Positions 10,266-19,131 of a DNA stretch of 20,898 bases are shown here, piece by piece. The notes beneath the pieces were generated by a model. The model made no database searches, was not told the DNA's origin, and worked only from the letters and a program-made list of their open reading frames with translations. A program made the position numbers and the translations under genes. The stretch comes from Pelargonium nanum (taxonomy: Eukaryota; Streptophyta; Magnoliopsida; Geraniales; Geraniaceae): assembly GCA_036897485.1 (NCBI GenBank), contig JAYMTF010001871.1, positions 1 through 20,898 of the forward strand, in the 5' to 3' direction. Numbering within the stretch: the stretch's first letter is position 1; every line of letters starts with the position of its first letter.

Positions 10266-10454
10266 TGGATAACTAACACCGAAAACCGTCTTTATATTGG
10301 ATGGTTTGGTGTTTTGATAATTCCTGCCTTATTGACCGCAACTTCCGTATTTATTATTGCCTTCATTGATGCCCCTTCGGAGAATATTTATGATATTCTT
10401 GAAATTGTTTCTAGATCCCTATTTTATGGAAACAATATTATCACGGGTGCCATC
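10266..10454 (+). pseudogene. psbA: nuclear plastid DNA fragment: partial psbA
   Basis: The translation begins [17 protein letters not shown] and continues with [13 protein letters not shown] and YGNNII. These correspond to about residues 20-82 of the photosystem II D1 protein encoded by plastid psbA. All 63 codons align without an indel or stop, but about 15 amino acids are changed, clustered in the second half. At both ends similarity stops abruptly and the sequence is unrelated AT-rich DNA. It lacks the start and about 270 C-terminal residues, so it is a decayed NUPT and not a gene. It lies between DUF3754 copies A and B, about 65 bases from a long-TIR element. Confidence 0.87.
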
Positions 10455-10519
10455 GACTTTCTAAGATTCATAATTGAAATCTTTAGATATTATCTTAAGC
10501 TTTGTTATAAATAATACAT

Positions 10520-11315
10520 GGACATTAGCTCATATTGGTGGCTGAACTTTCAGCAAAAAGTCAAAGTGGTGGTTGAACTTTCAAAAGTGACAAACTAATG
10601 ACTGTAATTTTTAAAAATTAAACAAACTAGTGGCTACCGTTAGATATCAGTTAACTTCAACTATTAATTGTTAATTTGATGTCATTGGCCAAATAACTTA
10701 ATTAAAAATTTCTTAAAAGCATCATGATTATGTGTTCATTTTAAAAAATACATATTCATACTACAATCTTAATATTTCTATTAGATTCGAGAAAAATATA
10801 CTAAAAATGAAATTCTAGCATAAAAAAAAATCATTTAGTTTTTTGAGTTTACGAATATAATTAGTTTTTTTAAAAAAATGAATTTATATTAATGTTTTTC
10901 TTAGTTATGATAATTTTTAGAAATTATGAATTTGATTTATTTGAGTTAAAAAATAAGATTTACTAAACAAAATTCAATTTTGTTTGTAAACATGCATCAT
11001 TTTAAAAAAATTAAATTGATAATTGTATACGTTGAAAAAAAATCCGAAAATAAAAAACACGCGTTAAAAGCAAACAAGCAAGCATTAAGTCATAAAAATA
11101 TATTTTTTTTTACAAAACAAATAAAACAGCGACAAAAATTGACCGATCAATTAAGTCACATTAGCAATTAACAGTTAAAGTTAACTGATATTTTACGGTA
11201 GCCATTTGTTTGTTTAACTTTTAAAGAGTTCATCATATAGTTTGTATTTTTTGAAAATTCAGCCACGACTTTGACTTTTTGCTCAAAGTTCAGCCACCAA
11301 ATTGAGTTAATGTCC
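10520..11315. mobile_element. long-TIR MITE, possibly MULE-derived
   Basis: The left arm (10520 to about 10682) and right arm (about 11155 to 11315) are inverted copies of one another. They share ggacatta, tggtggctgaacttt, gcaaaaagtcaaag, tggctaccgt and atatcagttaactt. Perfect 7 bp flanks aatacat occur at 10513-10519 and 11316-11322. The interior is AT-rich with no coding capacity. Long arms suggest a Mutator-like origin, but those usually make about 9 bp duplications, so the superfamily is left open. Confidence 0.8.
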
Positions 11316-11621
11316 AATACATTGTTAAGTGAAAATTTAAGATTATGTATGAAATCTACCTCAGGCTTGATAATGCGATCTTTTAGACTACAAAAATAGA
11401 AATGCAATGAACAATTTGAATTCGACAATTATGAGTTTTATCATATACAATCACACAAGAAACCAATGTTCACAGTGTCACAAACACAGAAACTGGAATA
11501 TAAGTGAATGAATGGAATGAAAGTACGAGTTTCGGGTAAATTACACTGCATAAAATGAACAGACAGCCTAAAACCGAGGATGCTAGAAACTGAAAATATG
11601 TATATCTTCCCGAAACAGCGG
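11316..11621. other. 3' flank of copy B
   Basis: AT-rich sequence between the long-TIR element and the stop codon of copy B. It probably includes the 3' untranslated region of copy B. No other feature was seen. Confidence 0.4.
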
Positions 11622-14600
11622 TTAATTATGGCTAACTATACCCTGTTTCGCTTTGAGGACAAGCTCCTCAGTGGTGGTGCCGATGATCTCATTAGCACGC
11701 TTCAACCCCACGCAATAGAAGCGTCCAATGCTATCCTGAACTCAAAAGGACAAAACAATGGTAAGAGAAAACGATTTTTCTTGGAAGGTTGTTTTTAAGC
11801 AGACAATTGGACCCGAAACTCAACTTCGTTTTCACAGGTCGGGTCAACCAAAACATGTGTGATAGCTTTTGGGACGGGTCTACCATGGACGGGTGTAGAT
11901 TGGCTGGCCACACCATTTCCATGACAAAGGCACAACAAGTCAACAACACACCCGGCAATGCAGACCGCGGGCCAAAATACACGTGTTTTTATCAAACAAC
12001 TTTTCGTCAATCCTATCGTGGATAGGGGCAATAAAAAGTTGCAAAGGATAGGGGCGATAAAAAGTTGCAAAAAAACAAACGCGTGAGTTTTATAGCCCGG
12101 CCCGCAGCCCAAATTGCCAGGTACCTATGCAATTTGGGTTAGCATTAGGCCTTTTTCAATCTGAATCCGACCCGACTTCTGAATTGACAGCTCTTGTTAG
12201 CATTACACATGTTCACTTTGACGGCAAATTCATCCGATATGAATAATTAAACCAATGTTGACATGGTGATGATTAGAGTTGGCAAATGAGCCAACAACCC
12301 GTTAAGGCCCAAACAGGATTGGCCCAATCCCAGCCCACGGCCTATGACATGCCTCCTAACCCGATAATACCAGGCCTGGACCGACTGAAAATAGCCCAAT
12401 AAGCATACTTGCGTATTTTGGTCCGGCATGTTGGCCCGTTTGCCAGCTCTAGTAATGATATTGAATTTAATCACCCAACCAAAGTGAATAATTCCATATC
12501 CGAACATTGGCACCTAATTAGTATTTCGGTTGTCCCTAAAAAAAGGCTTAACTCTACCATGTCGCAAATTGAACGTGACATAAGACTCGGTGCAGCGTCT
12601 ACACAATGACTTAACGAAAACTATGTCTAAAGCTCACGAAAAGGATTAGGAGTCTCACCCGAGAAACAATGCCCAACTTCTCTAATTTAAGAACCGCATC
12701 ATCAACATCAAAGTTACAGCTTGCACCAAACTCTTCTTTGATTAGTTCTTCGCACCGCAAATCAAGATCCTATTTCCGATAATGCAACAAAGTTATAACA
12801 TCAAATGAAACTTGCGGTTGTCGGAAAATGGATATAATAGTGTAGATGACGTGATATATACCTGTCTTGTAGCTTTGCCTTGTTCCATCAAAATAAAGAA
12901 TGAAATAATCACCTCTTTGACCTGCACAGCAAGTGACGGGTGAGTTGAATTGCGGCTAGTTTATTGACCTACTTTAAATGCAAATTAGAACTGACAATTT
13001 GGACTTGAACCTGTGGGTACAAAAACCTGAGCAGCAATCTAAATTGCAAAATAAAGTTGACAATTCGTGCGTGTGCCATACGGGTCAACACAAACACGAC
13101 ACAATTAATAATTGAGCTCAAATATTAAACATGGACACGACACACTTATGAACACGTAACACAACACATTTATTAAATGGGCCGGTTTGACACGAAACGA
13201 CTTAACATGTTTTGCACAACAAAACCAATACGCTTGGCACGACATTCCCCAATACGATTAACATTACTATGTTAACTAGCAAGGGGTTTGGGGATTATTT
13301 TACAATTATAACCCCTAAGGGTGCGTGTTGGCCGTGTCACAGCAAAATTAATTACTGGTGCGTGTGTATTTGGGGCTCAAGACGAATACGATTATTAAAT
13401 ATGTAGGTCACTCTAACACAAAAACGACACAATTACAAAAGTAGTAAGCCCAAACACCCCTATTTCGTGTCGTGTCATGTCACGTGGTGAGACCCGAATC
13501 GCCAACTCTAACTGCCAGCACTACATTCAATTAATTCTGAAAACATTAAACAAAAAATAGTGGAAAATTAATTATCGTTAAATGTTGCAACATACTTCCT
13601 GCTGAATCACATCATCGCACAAATGTAGAAGAGTTCCCTTTCCACTATCCAGCTGTTTGTCGTACATGGATTTTGTAATCAAGTTTTGATACGCAGCCAA
13701 GTTGGCCTGAAACCTGTAGGTTTTGGAGTAACATCGCAATTAAAAAAAAATCTAGAGAAAGAATTTTCGGACAAATATATATATATATATATATATACAT
13801 AGACACACTTTTGAGTTTGGAGAGACAGGCACACAGCAGATTATGATCATATCGAAACTTTAGAAAGGACGAGGGTACACATAAGAACTGAAAGATTGCT
13901 TCAAGTGATTTCAAATGATTAAGATTAAGAAGAGAGCTGGCAATTTGTACCCAAACCTGCCGGCCCCCAAAACCCATCCACATTTTTTAGGGTTCGTGCC
14001 GCATAAATAGACCCAATTATTTTCATGTCGTGTCGGTTACGATTTGTTATTGATAAATTGTGGGTCAGGTTGGGCTCAACCACGCATTTTCTATGTAAAA
14101 TCCACACCCTCTTGTGGGTCGGGTTCAAATTAAGTATTTCCAACCCGAACCCAAAAGGAATCCCGACCCAAAACATGAATTTCCAGTCCTAATTAAGGAG
14201 GACCCAAATCCATATTTTTATTATATTCTTTTTATTTTTATATGAACAAGTGCAAAACAAAACAAAACAAAAAACACAAAGCCAAAGAGAACGATACTCA
14301 CGTGAAATATGTCTTCGCACAGTAACCGACCACAGCTGATAGGATGGCAAAAATGACCCAAAAATCATCACCAGGGTTTTCAAATGAACCAGCTACAGCA
14401 CCCTGTAATAACGCATTATAAGCTCGTTTGAATAGAATAAATAAAACACACATCAGAATCTTAATTAAATTGAAAAACTGACCAACCCAACTACAGCGGA
14501 TATGATAAACGTGACCCAGTCCATCGGAGTTAGTCCTGGATTTTTCTTTTCAGGCTGTTAAAAGAAAAAGTTCCTACAGGTCATGAGTTGCATGAAAACT

Positions 14601-17600
14601 TTGAGAAAGAAAAAAAAATCTACAGATAATAAGCTTAACAGCCAAAGATAATGAAATCAAAGAAAATTACAAGAACTATTTCCATGTCCGCCATCGGGAT
14701 GTTTTTGAAATGCTTAATATATATTCCACGTTCTTCTTTTGTTTTGGAACTAGCTCCCCTGGATAGTTACCATTGACAAAAATCAATAAATATTTTTCAT
14801 TGACATCTGAAAACTAGATTAACGAAGCATCAGTTCAATAAAAAGAAAAATAAAAGGTAGTGTTTGGATTAAACAAAATTGGATTCATGACCAACAAGTC
14901 ATAATCCGAACAGGAAAATGAGAATTTCATTTTTATTCCAATTCTTAATTCCCATTCCAAAACAAAGATTCTGATCCAAACACTACCCAAGTACTATTCA
15001 TAAACAGTAAAATGAGTCGTGGCTTATTGGAATATCACCCTTCATTTTGTTGAGGAAATGGATTTCCTTTCCACATCCAGTAACTCAAAAGCAATAATCA
15101 CCACCGATACACTCAACTTTGTAATGAATATTACTGACTAGTTGCTTTTGAAAGGAAAAATGTCTAACACAAACATGGTTCATAGTATGACACATAAGTT
15201 TAAGTACCTGTAAACAACAATTATCCTATCAAAGGTAGGTTCTTGGATTGTGATCTTGCTCAGCAATTTGCGAAAACTGGGGAACATAAAACATGGATGT
15301 CACAAACTAGCAATAATAATAAGAAAAAGGCGACTGGATACTAATATTAAACAAATGTGCAGGTACGGTTGCAAGTGTGTAGATGTTGGAATATGCTGAT
15401 TTTCCATGTATCATGGGATTTGATTATGTATCAAATCACAAGATTTGATTGTGAAGTAAATAGTGGAATTTGAAAGAGCAAATGATGAGATTAAGATTGA
15501 TTCTTGTAATTTATTTCTATTATATATTTCTCCTACACCCGTTATAAGTATGAGTCCTTTGTATTTAACACATCAAGTTAGTGAGAACATATTTATCCCT
15601 TTGAGCATTTGGGAGTTGATGTAGGCCTGTCTTATAGCCGAACCGTGTCTTTCTTATGTGCACTCTCTTCACTTCATTTATCTCTCCCCCATATCTTTCT
15701 TAAAATTTCCACAGTAGAGTATCACAATTCTAAGCCAAGGTCAAATTGGCTTAGAATGAGCCACCAATCACATTAAAACACATCATTAAAAAAAACGAAT
15801 CCGACGAGACAATCCACGGCCGTAAATTCACTAGGACGGGTATGAGTGAGATTTAATGAGGTTTCATATTGAGAATGGCTTGGCTTAAGGCAAGCCAAAA
15901 AAAAACTCTTGGCTTAAATTTTTTACTCTCTCTCATGCATGTATGCACACACACTACAAGGTCTGTGGCAAACAAAGGTATAAATATGAGCGTAAAAGAT
16001 TTCCTGAAATACTTTCCTGGCTACACAACTACATAATATCTTTCTTTTTTGGTTCACAAGGAGACCAAATGGGTCATTGAACACACAAGCAGCAGATATT
16101 CTAAATTAGTTCATTCAACGAGGAGATAAGATACTAAGATGGTACCAATAACCTTATTTCCATATTCTGAATGCGAATCCGTTCAACGAATATGTCGTCT
16201 TGCTCTGTATCAGGTTTAATTTCATCATCCTTCTTCGGATCTTTCTTAGGACGTCTGCTGGCCCTCCGGGATAAAATTTTCTGTATCCTGCAAGTCCCAT
16301 TGGTTAGAGAACATAAATATAACCCTAGGGTTTATATGGTTTACTTTGCACTAGATTCGGCTTCGGGCCTTAAACAATACGTACAAACGAGTAGAGCTGG
16401 TAATATGGACTCGAACCATAGATTACTTACCCTGTCACTCTTAGTATACATGACCATATACGTGCAATCAGCATGTCCACTTTCTCCATGAAAAAGTAAT
16501 CTGTTGTCCGATCAATCCCAATACCACGTCGAAATATCACATACTATAAATAAAGACATCATGCAAGTTAGTTCAAGATAAAGTTTAAAGGACACTCGTC
16601 TTTGCCAATTTGTCACATCTACTAAGGGATATATACATCATATTTGTACATACAGTTACCCCAGAATTCAAGAACCTGGCATCTTAGTGTCCAAAAAAAT
16701 GATAGGCATGTTATCATTTACATAATGTTTAAATTATACCTTGTCACAGAACTCCGGAAGGCCTTCTTGAGGATGCTCCGCAAAAAATTTCTTCAAAAGC
16801 TTATTGTCAAGCTACATACAGAAAAGAAACAAAACGAGCATTCAAGTCAGCATATACAATTATCCGGAGAGTACGATAAAACAAAGATAGTGACTCAATT
16901 TACATATGTGTTCTTGGGCATGCTCATGCATCTGTTTAGATACAGGTGTGATTACAAACCTTAGATTCATCAACTGAGATAGGAAGATTTAGCAAATATT
17001 GCCCTTGGTGTGCAACATCAATCTCATCGTCAGTTGTAATCTTAAAATTGCTCTTACTCATTACCTGCACATGGAATAAAAATATCAACAGCATTATCCA
17101 ACACAATGTCTTTTCCTTAGCCCAACATTTCCTGGAGCATGTTTGTATCAACTTCTAATTATTACATAACAAAATATGGTACAATCACTTTAAGCCAATT
17201 ATGGATGTGCTTGAAACAGTTTTGCATTAGTACTATTGCGCATAGTTACTATTGAAAAACCAAAATCACTTAAAAAGACTAGATTTATTATATGTTGAGG
17301 ACCATAATCCACAGAGTACCGGATAATGATATAACTCATAAGAATTTATGTATATTAAAATATATAATAACCTACATATTTTGCAGTATATACTTCACAA
17401 CTCTATTTCATTTTTAGTCGGCCAAATAGCATGTCACAGAGTTAAGGTTTCAACATAAGCAACCAGCCAACCGCCATCATATGGGTGTTACAGTTTCATT
17501 TGTGCTCATGCAACAATGTGATGTAGATTTTCCCTAAAGGAATATAGTAGACAATTAGATAAAGTGAAATACCTCAAATAAGTATGTCAAGAAATTCTGC

Positions 17601-18922
17601 TCGAGTATATCAATTTCTGAAGAAGATAGATGTTGCTGCTCTAATTTCTGAGCCCCGTGAACCGGATCAAAGAGGGAGTATAATTGCTGCATTCAGAATA
17701 TATAACCACATCCATTTAAAACGGTTAATATTTTTTAATTAATAATTTCATATAATGAAGAAAGGAAAATAAAACTAGAACACAACAGTACCATCAAATC
17801 CTCAAATTGTAGAAGATACCATGCCCGAATTGTGTACTCAACTCTCTTGCAGAGCTTTAGAAATTCAGCCCTATCAGTAGCATGTTCTGCATGAACATTT
17901 AAGAGTTCAAGGTCTCTAAAACACTACGAATTAGAAAAACATTGAAACCAAAAATCACCACAAAGGTTGCTACTTTTCTATTCCATATTATTTACCAATT
18001 TAAATTGCCAAACTCGCCAATTTGTTATTTCTAAGACCCAATCCATACCACTTTTTTCCACATTTAAAACATCTATAATTACCATTGTCAATTTGTAATC
18101 ATTACATGTACTATAAAAAATAAATAGAAAGCAACAAACACCACCAGTTTTCAATCTCCTAAGAATCAAAATCCAGAGAAACAAACTCAAACACCCGTTT
18201 CAAATCATCGGACGTCGTGAAGACCAATTTCGAATAATCCCAAAAACAACATACAAAATTCACAAAGACATGAACCCCTTTTTTACTTACAAGCACCAAA
18301 TTTTCCCAAAAATTATACTTACCAAGTTACCATTGTCAATCCATACCACTTTTGCCACACGAAAAAACATTATAATTACCATTTCCCAACAAACACACAC
18401 ACACACACAAACAGTGACAAACCCACCAAACTCAAACACCCATTTAACAAAATAATCGAAAAACAAACACACCAAAATTCTAACTTCTAAGAGACAACAA
18501 AAGCACCAAACTTTCCTATAAATTATAATTACCACTTTTTCCCAAGTTAACAGAATTAAAAACAAACAAACACCACCAAATTTCCTAACAATCAAAATCC
18601 AGAGAACCAAACTCAAAACACCCATTTCGACTCACCACAAATCACGAAGACCCATTTTCAAGAATCCAAAAAAAAACTTAACAAAAAATCGCAAAAACAA
18701 CACAAACAGCCCCAATTCACCTCCATACACCACACATTTCCCAGTAAAATTGCACGAAAAAAACAACAACAACAAAAAAACATAAAAAATCCCAATTTAG
18801 AGCTTACCGATGAGGTTGGCCAAGGTCATGATGATCCTAGGTTTCAGAATTGGAATTACCGATTCGCGCTCCAGTCGAATCACGTCCTTCTTCTTCTCGC
18901 TCGTCGTCGGAGCCACTGCCAT
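11622..18922 (-). CDS. DUF3754 (TMEM143-like) membrane protein, tandem copy B
   Basis: Fifteen exons, read from high to low: 18922-18808, 17886-17792, 17686-17573, 17064-16960, 16811-16740, 16543-16431, 16287-16153, 15276-15208, 14758-14671, 14554-14483, 14402-14302, 13713-13596, 12921-12862, 12769-12659, 11735-11622. They total 1482 nt (493 residues plus TAA); all introns are GT-AG. Landmarks are [20 protein letters not shown] (exon 2), IFRRG at 170-174, a basic linker [16 protein letters not shown] in exon 7, [16 protein letters not shown] (exon 8), [16 protein letters not shown] across exons 9-10, helices at about 316-334 and 340-359, [16 protein letters not shown] and [15 protein letters not shown]. 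The family is DUF3754, as for copy A; animal TMEM143 is described as mitochondrial, but location in plants is not shown by sequence. The start is set at [12 protein letters not shown] because the telo-box and a likely TATA lie upstream; an in-frame ATG at 19081 could add 53 residues. Hand counts against copy A give 27 of 37 identical residues in exon 14 and 19 of 38 in exon 6. I saw nothing recognisable in intron 3 (17065-17572). Confidence 0.93.
12020..12071. repeat. 26 bp tandem duplication
   Basis: ggataggggcaataaaaagt followed by tgcaaa (12020-12045) is repeated directly at 12046-12071 with one base changed (caat to cgat). It lies in intron 14 of copy B. Confidence 0.88.
12108..12138. other. 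perfect 10 bp hairpin
   Basis: cccaaattgc (12108-12117) and gcaatttggg (12129-12138) are exact inverted copies around an 11-base loop containing ggtacc. It lies in intron 14 of copy B and may be a remnant of a MITE end. Confidence 0.6.
12274..12451. mobile_element. hAT-like MITE with 8 bp target duplication
   Basis: It begins TAGAGTTGGCAAA and ends TTTGCCAGCTCTA, inverted repeats of 13 bp with one mismatch. Flanks are gtgatgat (12266-12273) and gtaatgat (12452-12459), an 8 bp duplication with one mismatch, as expected for hAT transposition. At 178 bp, with a GC-richer interior rich in ggccca, it is a short non-autonomous element in intron 14 of copy B. Confidence 0.83.
13052..13510. mobile_element. 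hAT-like MITE in intron 12 of copy B
   Basis: It begins TAAAGTTGACAATTCGTG and ends CGAATCGCCAACTCTA, inverted repeats with a few mismatches. The interior carries acacgacac, gacacgaaacgac and cgtgtcgtgtcatgtc motifs. No target duplication remains. A similar worn end, TAGAACTGACAATTTGG, lies just outside at 12986, so two insertions may be nested here. Confidence 0.65.
13774..13797. repeat. (AT)n microsatellite
   Basis: About 12 AT units in intron 11 of copy B. Confidence 0.88.
13932..14191. mobile_element. hAT-like MITE with 8 bp target duplication
   Basis: It begins GAGAGCTGGCAATTTG and ends AATTTCCAGTCCTA. Flanks are attaagaa (13924-13931) and attaagga (14192-14199), an 8 bp duplication with one mismatch. 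The interior has repeated gggtcgggtt, gacccaa and tgtcgtgtcggtt blocks. It is 260 bp long, in intron 11 of copy B. Confidence 0.8.
14856..14987. mobile_element. short MITE in intron 8 of copy B
   Basis: ggtagtgtttggat (14856-14869) and atccaaacactacc (14974-14987) are perfect 14 bp inverted ends. Similarity continues weakly inward (ttccaattcttaattcccattcc region). It is 132 bp with no coding capacity. No target duplication was found, so the superfamily is undecided. Confidence 0.7.
15384..15713. mobile_element. solo LTR, Copia-like
   Basis: It begins TGTTGGAATATGC and ends AAAATTTCCACA, and is flanked on both sides by the identical 5 bp gtaga (15379-15383 and 15714-15718). Length is 330 bp. 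A TATA-like ttataagtatgagtc and a tatagccgaaccgtg phrase resemble Copia LTRs. There is no internal region or second LTR, so it probably formed by LTR-LTR recombination. It lies in intron 7 of copy B. Confidence 0.85.
15726..15920. mobile_element. possible MITE with internal hairpin
   Basis: attctaagccaagg (15726-15739) is roughly inverted by ctcttggcttaaat near 15907-15920. At the left end ttctaagccaa (15728-15738) and ttggcttagaa (15746-15756) form a perfect 11 bp hairpin with a 7-base loop. The edges touch the solo LTR duplication. No target duplication was found. Confidence 0.4.
16391..16420. mobile_element. hAT-like MITE end fragment beside the exon 6 donor of copy B
   Basis: gtagagctggtaatatggac and tcgaaccata match the terminal sequence of the other hAT-like elements but have no partner end. 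The fragment lies about 10 bases from the splice donor of exon 6 in copy B (16430). Confidence 0.4.
18041..18670. repeat. diverged repeat blocks in intron 1 of copy B
   Basis: Blocks recur: atccataccactttt at about 18041 and 18340; ataattaccattgtcaat or close variants at about 18073, 18327 and 18370; aacaaacaccacca then atcaaaatccagagaa then acacccgtttc/acacccatttc then gaagacc at about 18133-18225 and again at 18562-18652. The intron is A/C-rich on the plus strand. Confidence 0.7.
18393..18409. repeat. (AC)n microsatellite
   Basis: About eight AC units in intron 1 of copy B. They create an artificial Cys/Val-rich open frame on the minus strand. Confidence 0.85.
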
Positions 18923-18969
18923 GGCGAGAAGCAAACAGAGATCGAGAACAAATTGTGAGAGACGAGCCC

Positions 18970-18977
18970 TAGGGTTT
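18970..18977 (-). promoter_or_regulatory. telo-box in the copy B leader
   Basis: AAACCCTA on the minus strand, about 50 bases upstream of the chosen ATG (18922). It parallels the CCCTAA motif in the leader of copy A. Confidence 0.45.
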
Positions 18978-19121
18978 AGTTGAAGAAGAAGCGAGAAAAT
19001 GGGAATCGATTCATGCTTTGGGCACAAGAAAGCGGCAACGAGAGAGAACAATCTAGACAGAGAGGCACATAAGAGGAACACAAGGAACTGAAGCTCCAGT
19101 TATTATTTTACTGTGTCGTTG

Positions 19122-19131
19122 TATTAATATA
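19122..19131 (-). promoter_or_regulatory. candidate TATA box of copy B
   Basis: Minus-strand TATATTAATA lies about 200 bases upstream of the chosen ATG. A start site about 30 bases downstream would fall near 19095, only about 15 bases before the in-frame ATG at 19081. That short distance would favour initiation further down at 18922. Confidence 0.35.

Larger units (their letters stand above)
11796..12195. mobile_element. possible degenerate hAT-like element in intron 14 of copy B
   Basis: The left edge TAAGCAGACAATTGGACCCG and right edge GAATTGACAGCTCTT resemble worn copies of the TAGAGCTGGCAAT ends of nearby elements. The interior has acgggtc and cccgacc motifs of the same flavour. The flanking 8-mers do not match well, so the boundaries are uncertain. 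Confidence 0.3.

Noticed and set aside
10179..10514. 111-residue open frame as an expressed gene
   Set aside because: Only the middle 63 codons are psbA-derived; both ends are unrelated AT-rich sequence and the protein lacks most of D1.
18287..18625. 112-residue Cys/Val-rich minus-strand frame
   Set aside because: It is produced by the AC microsatellite and repeats in intron 1 of copy B.
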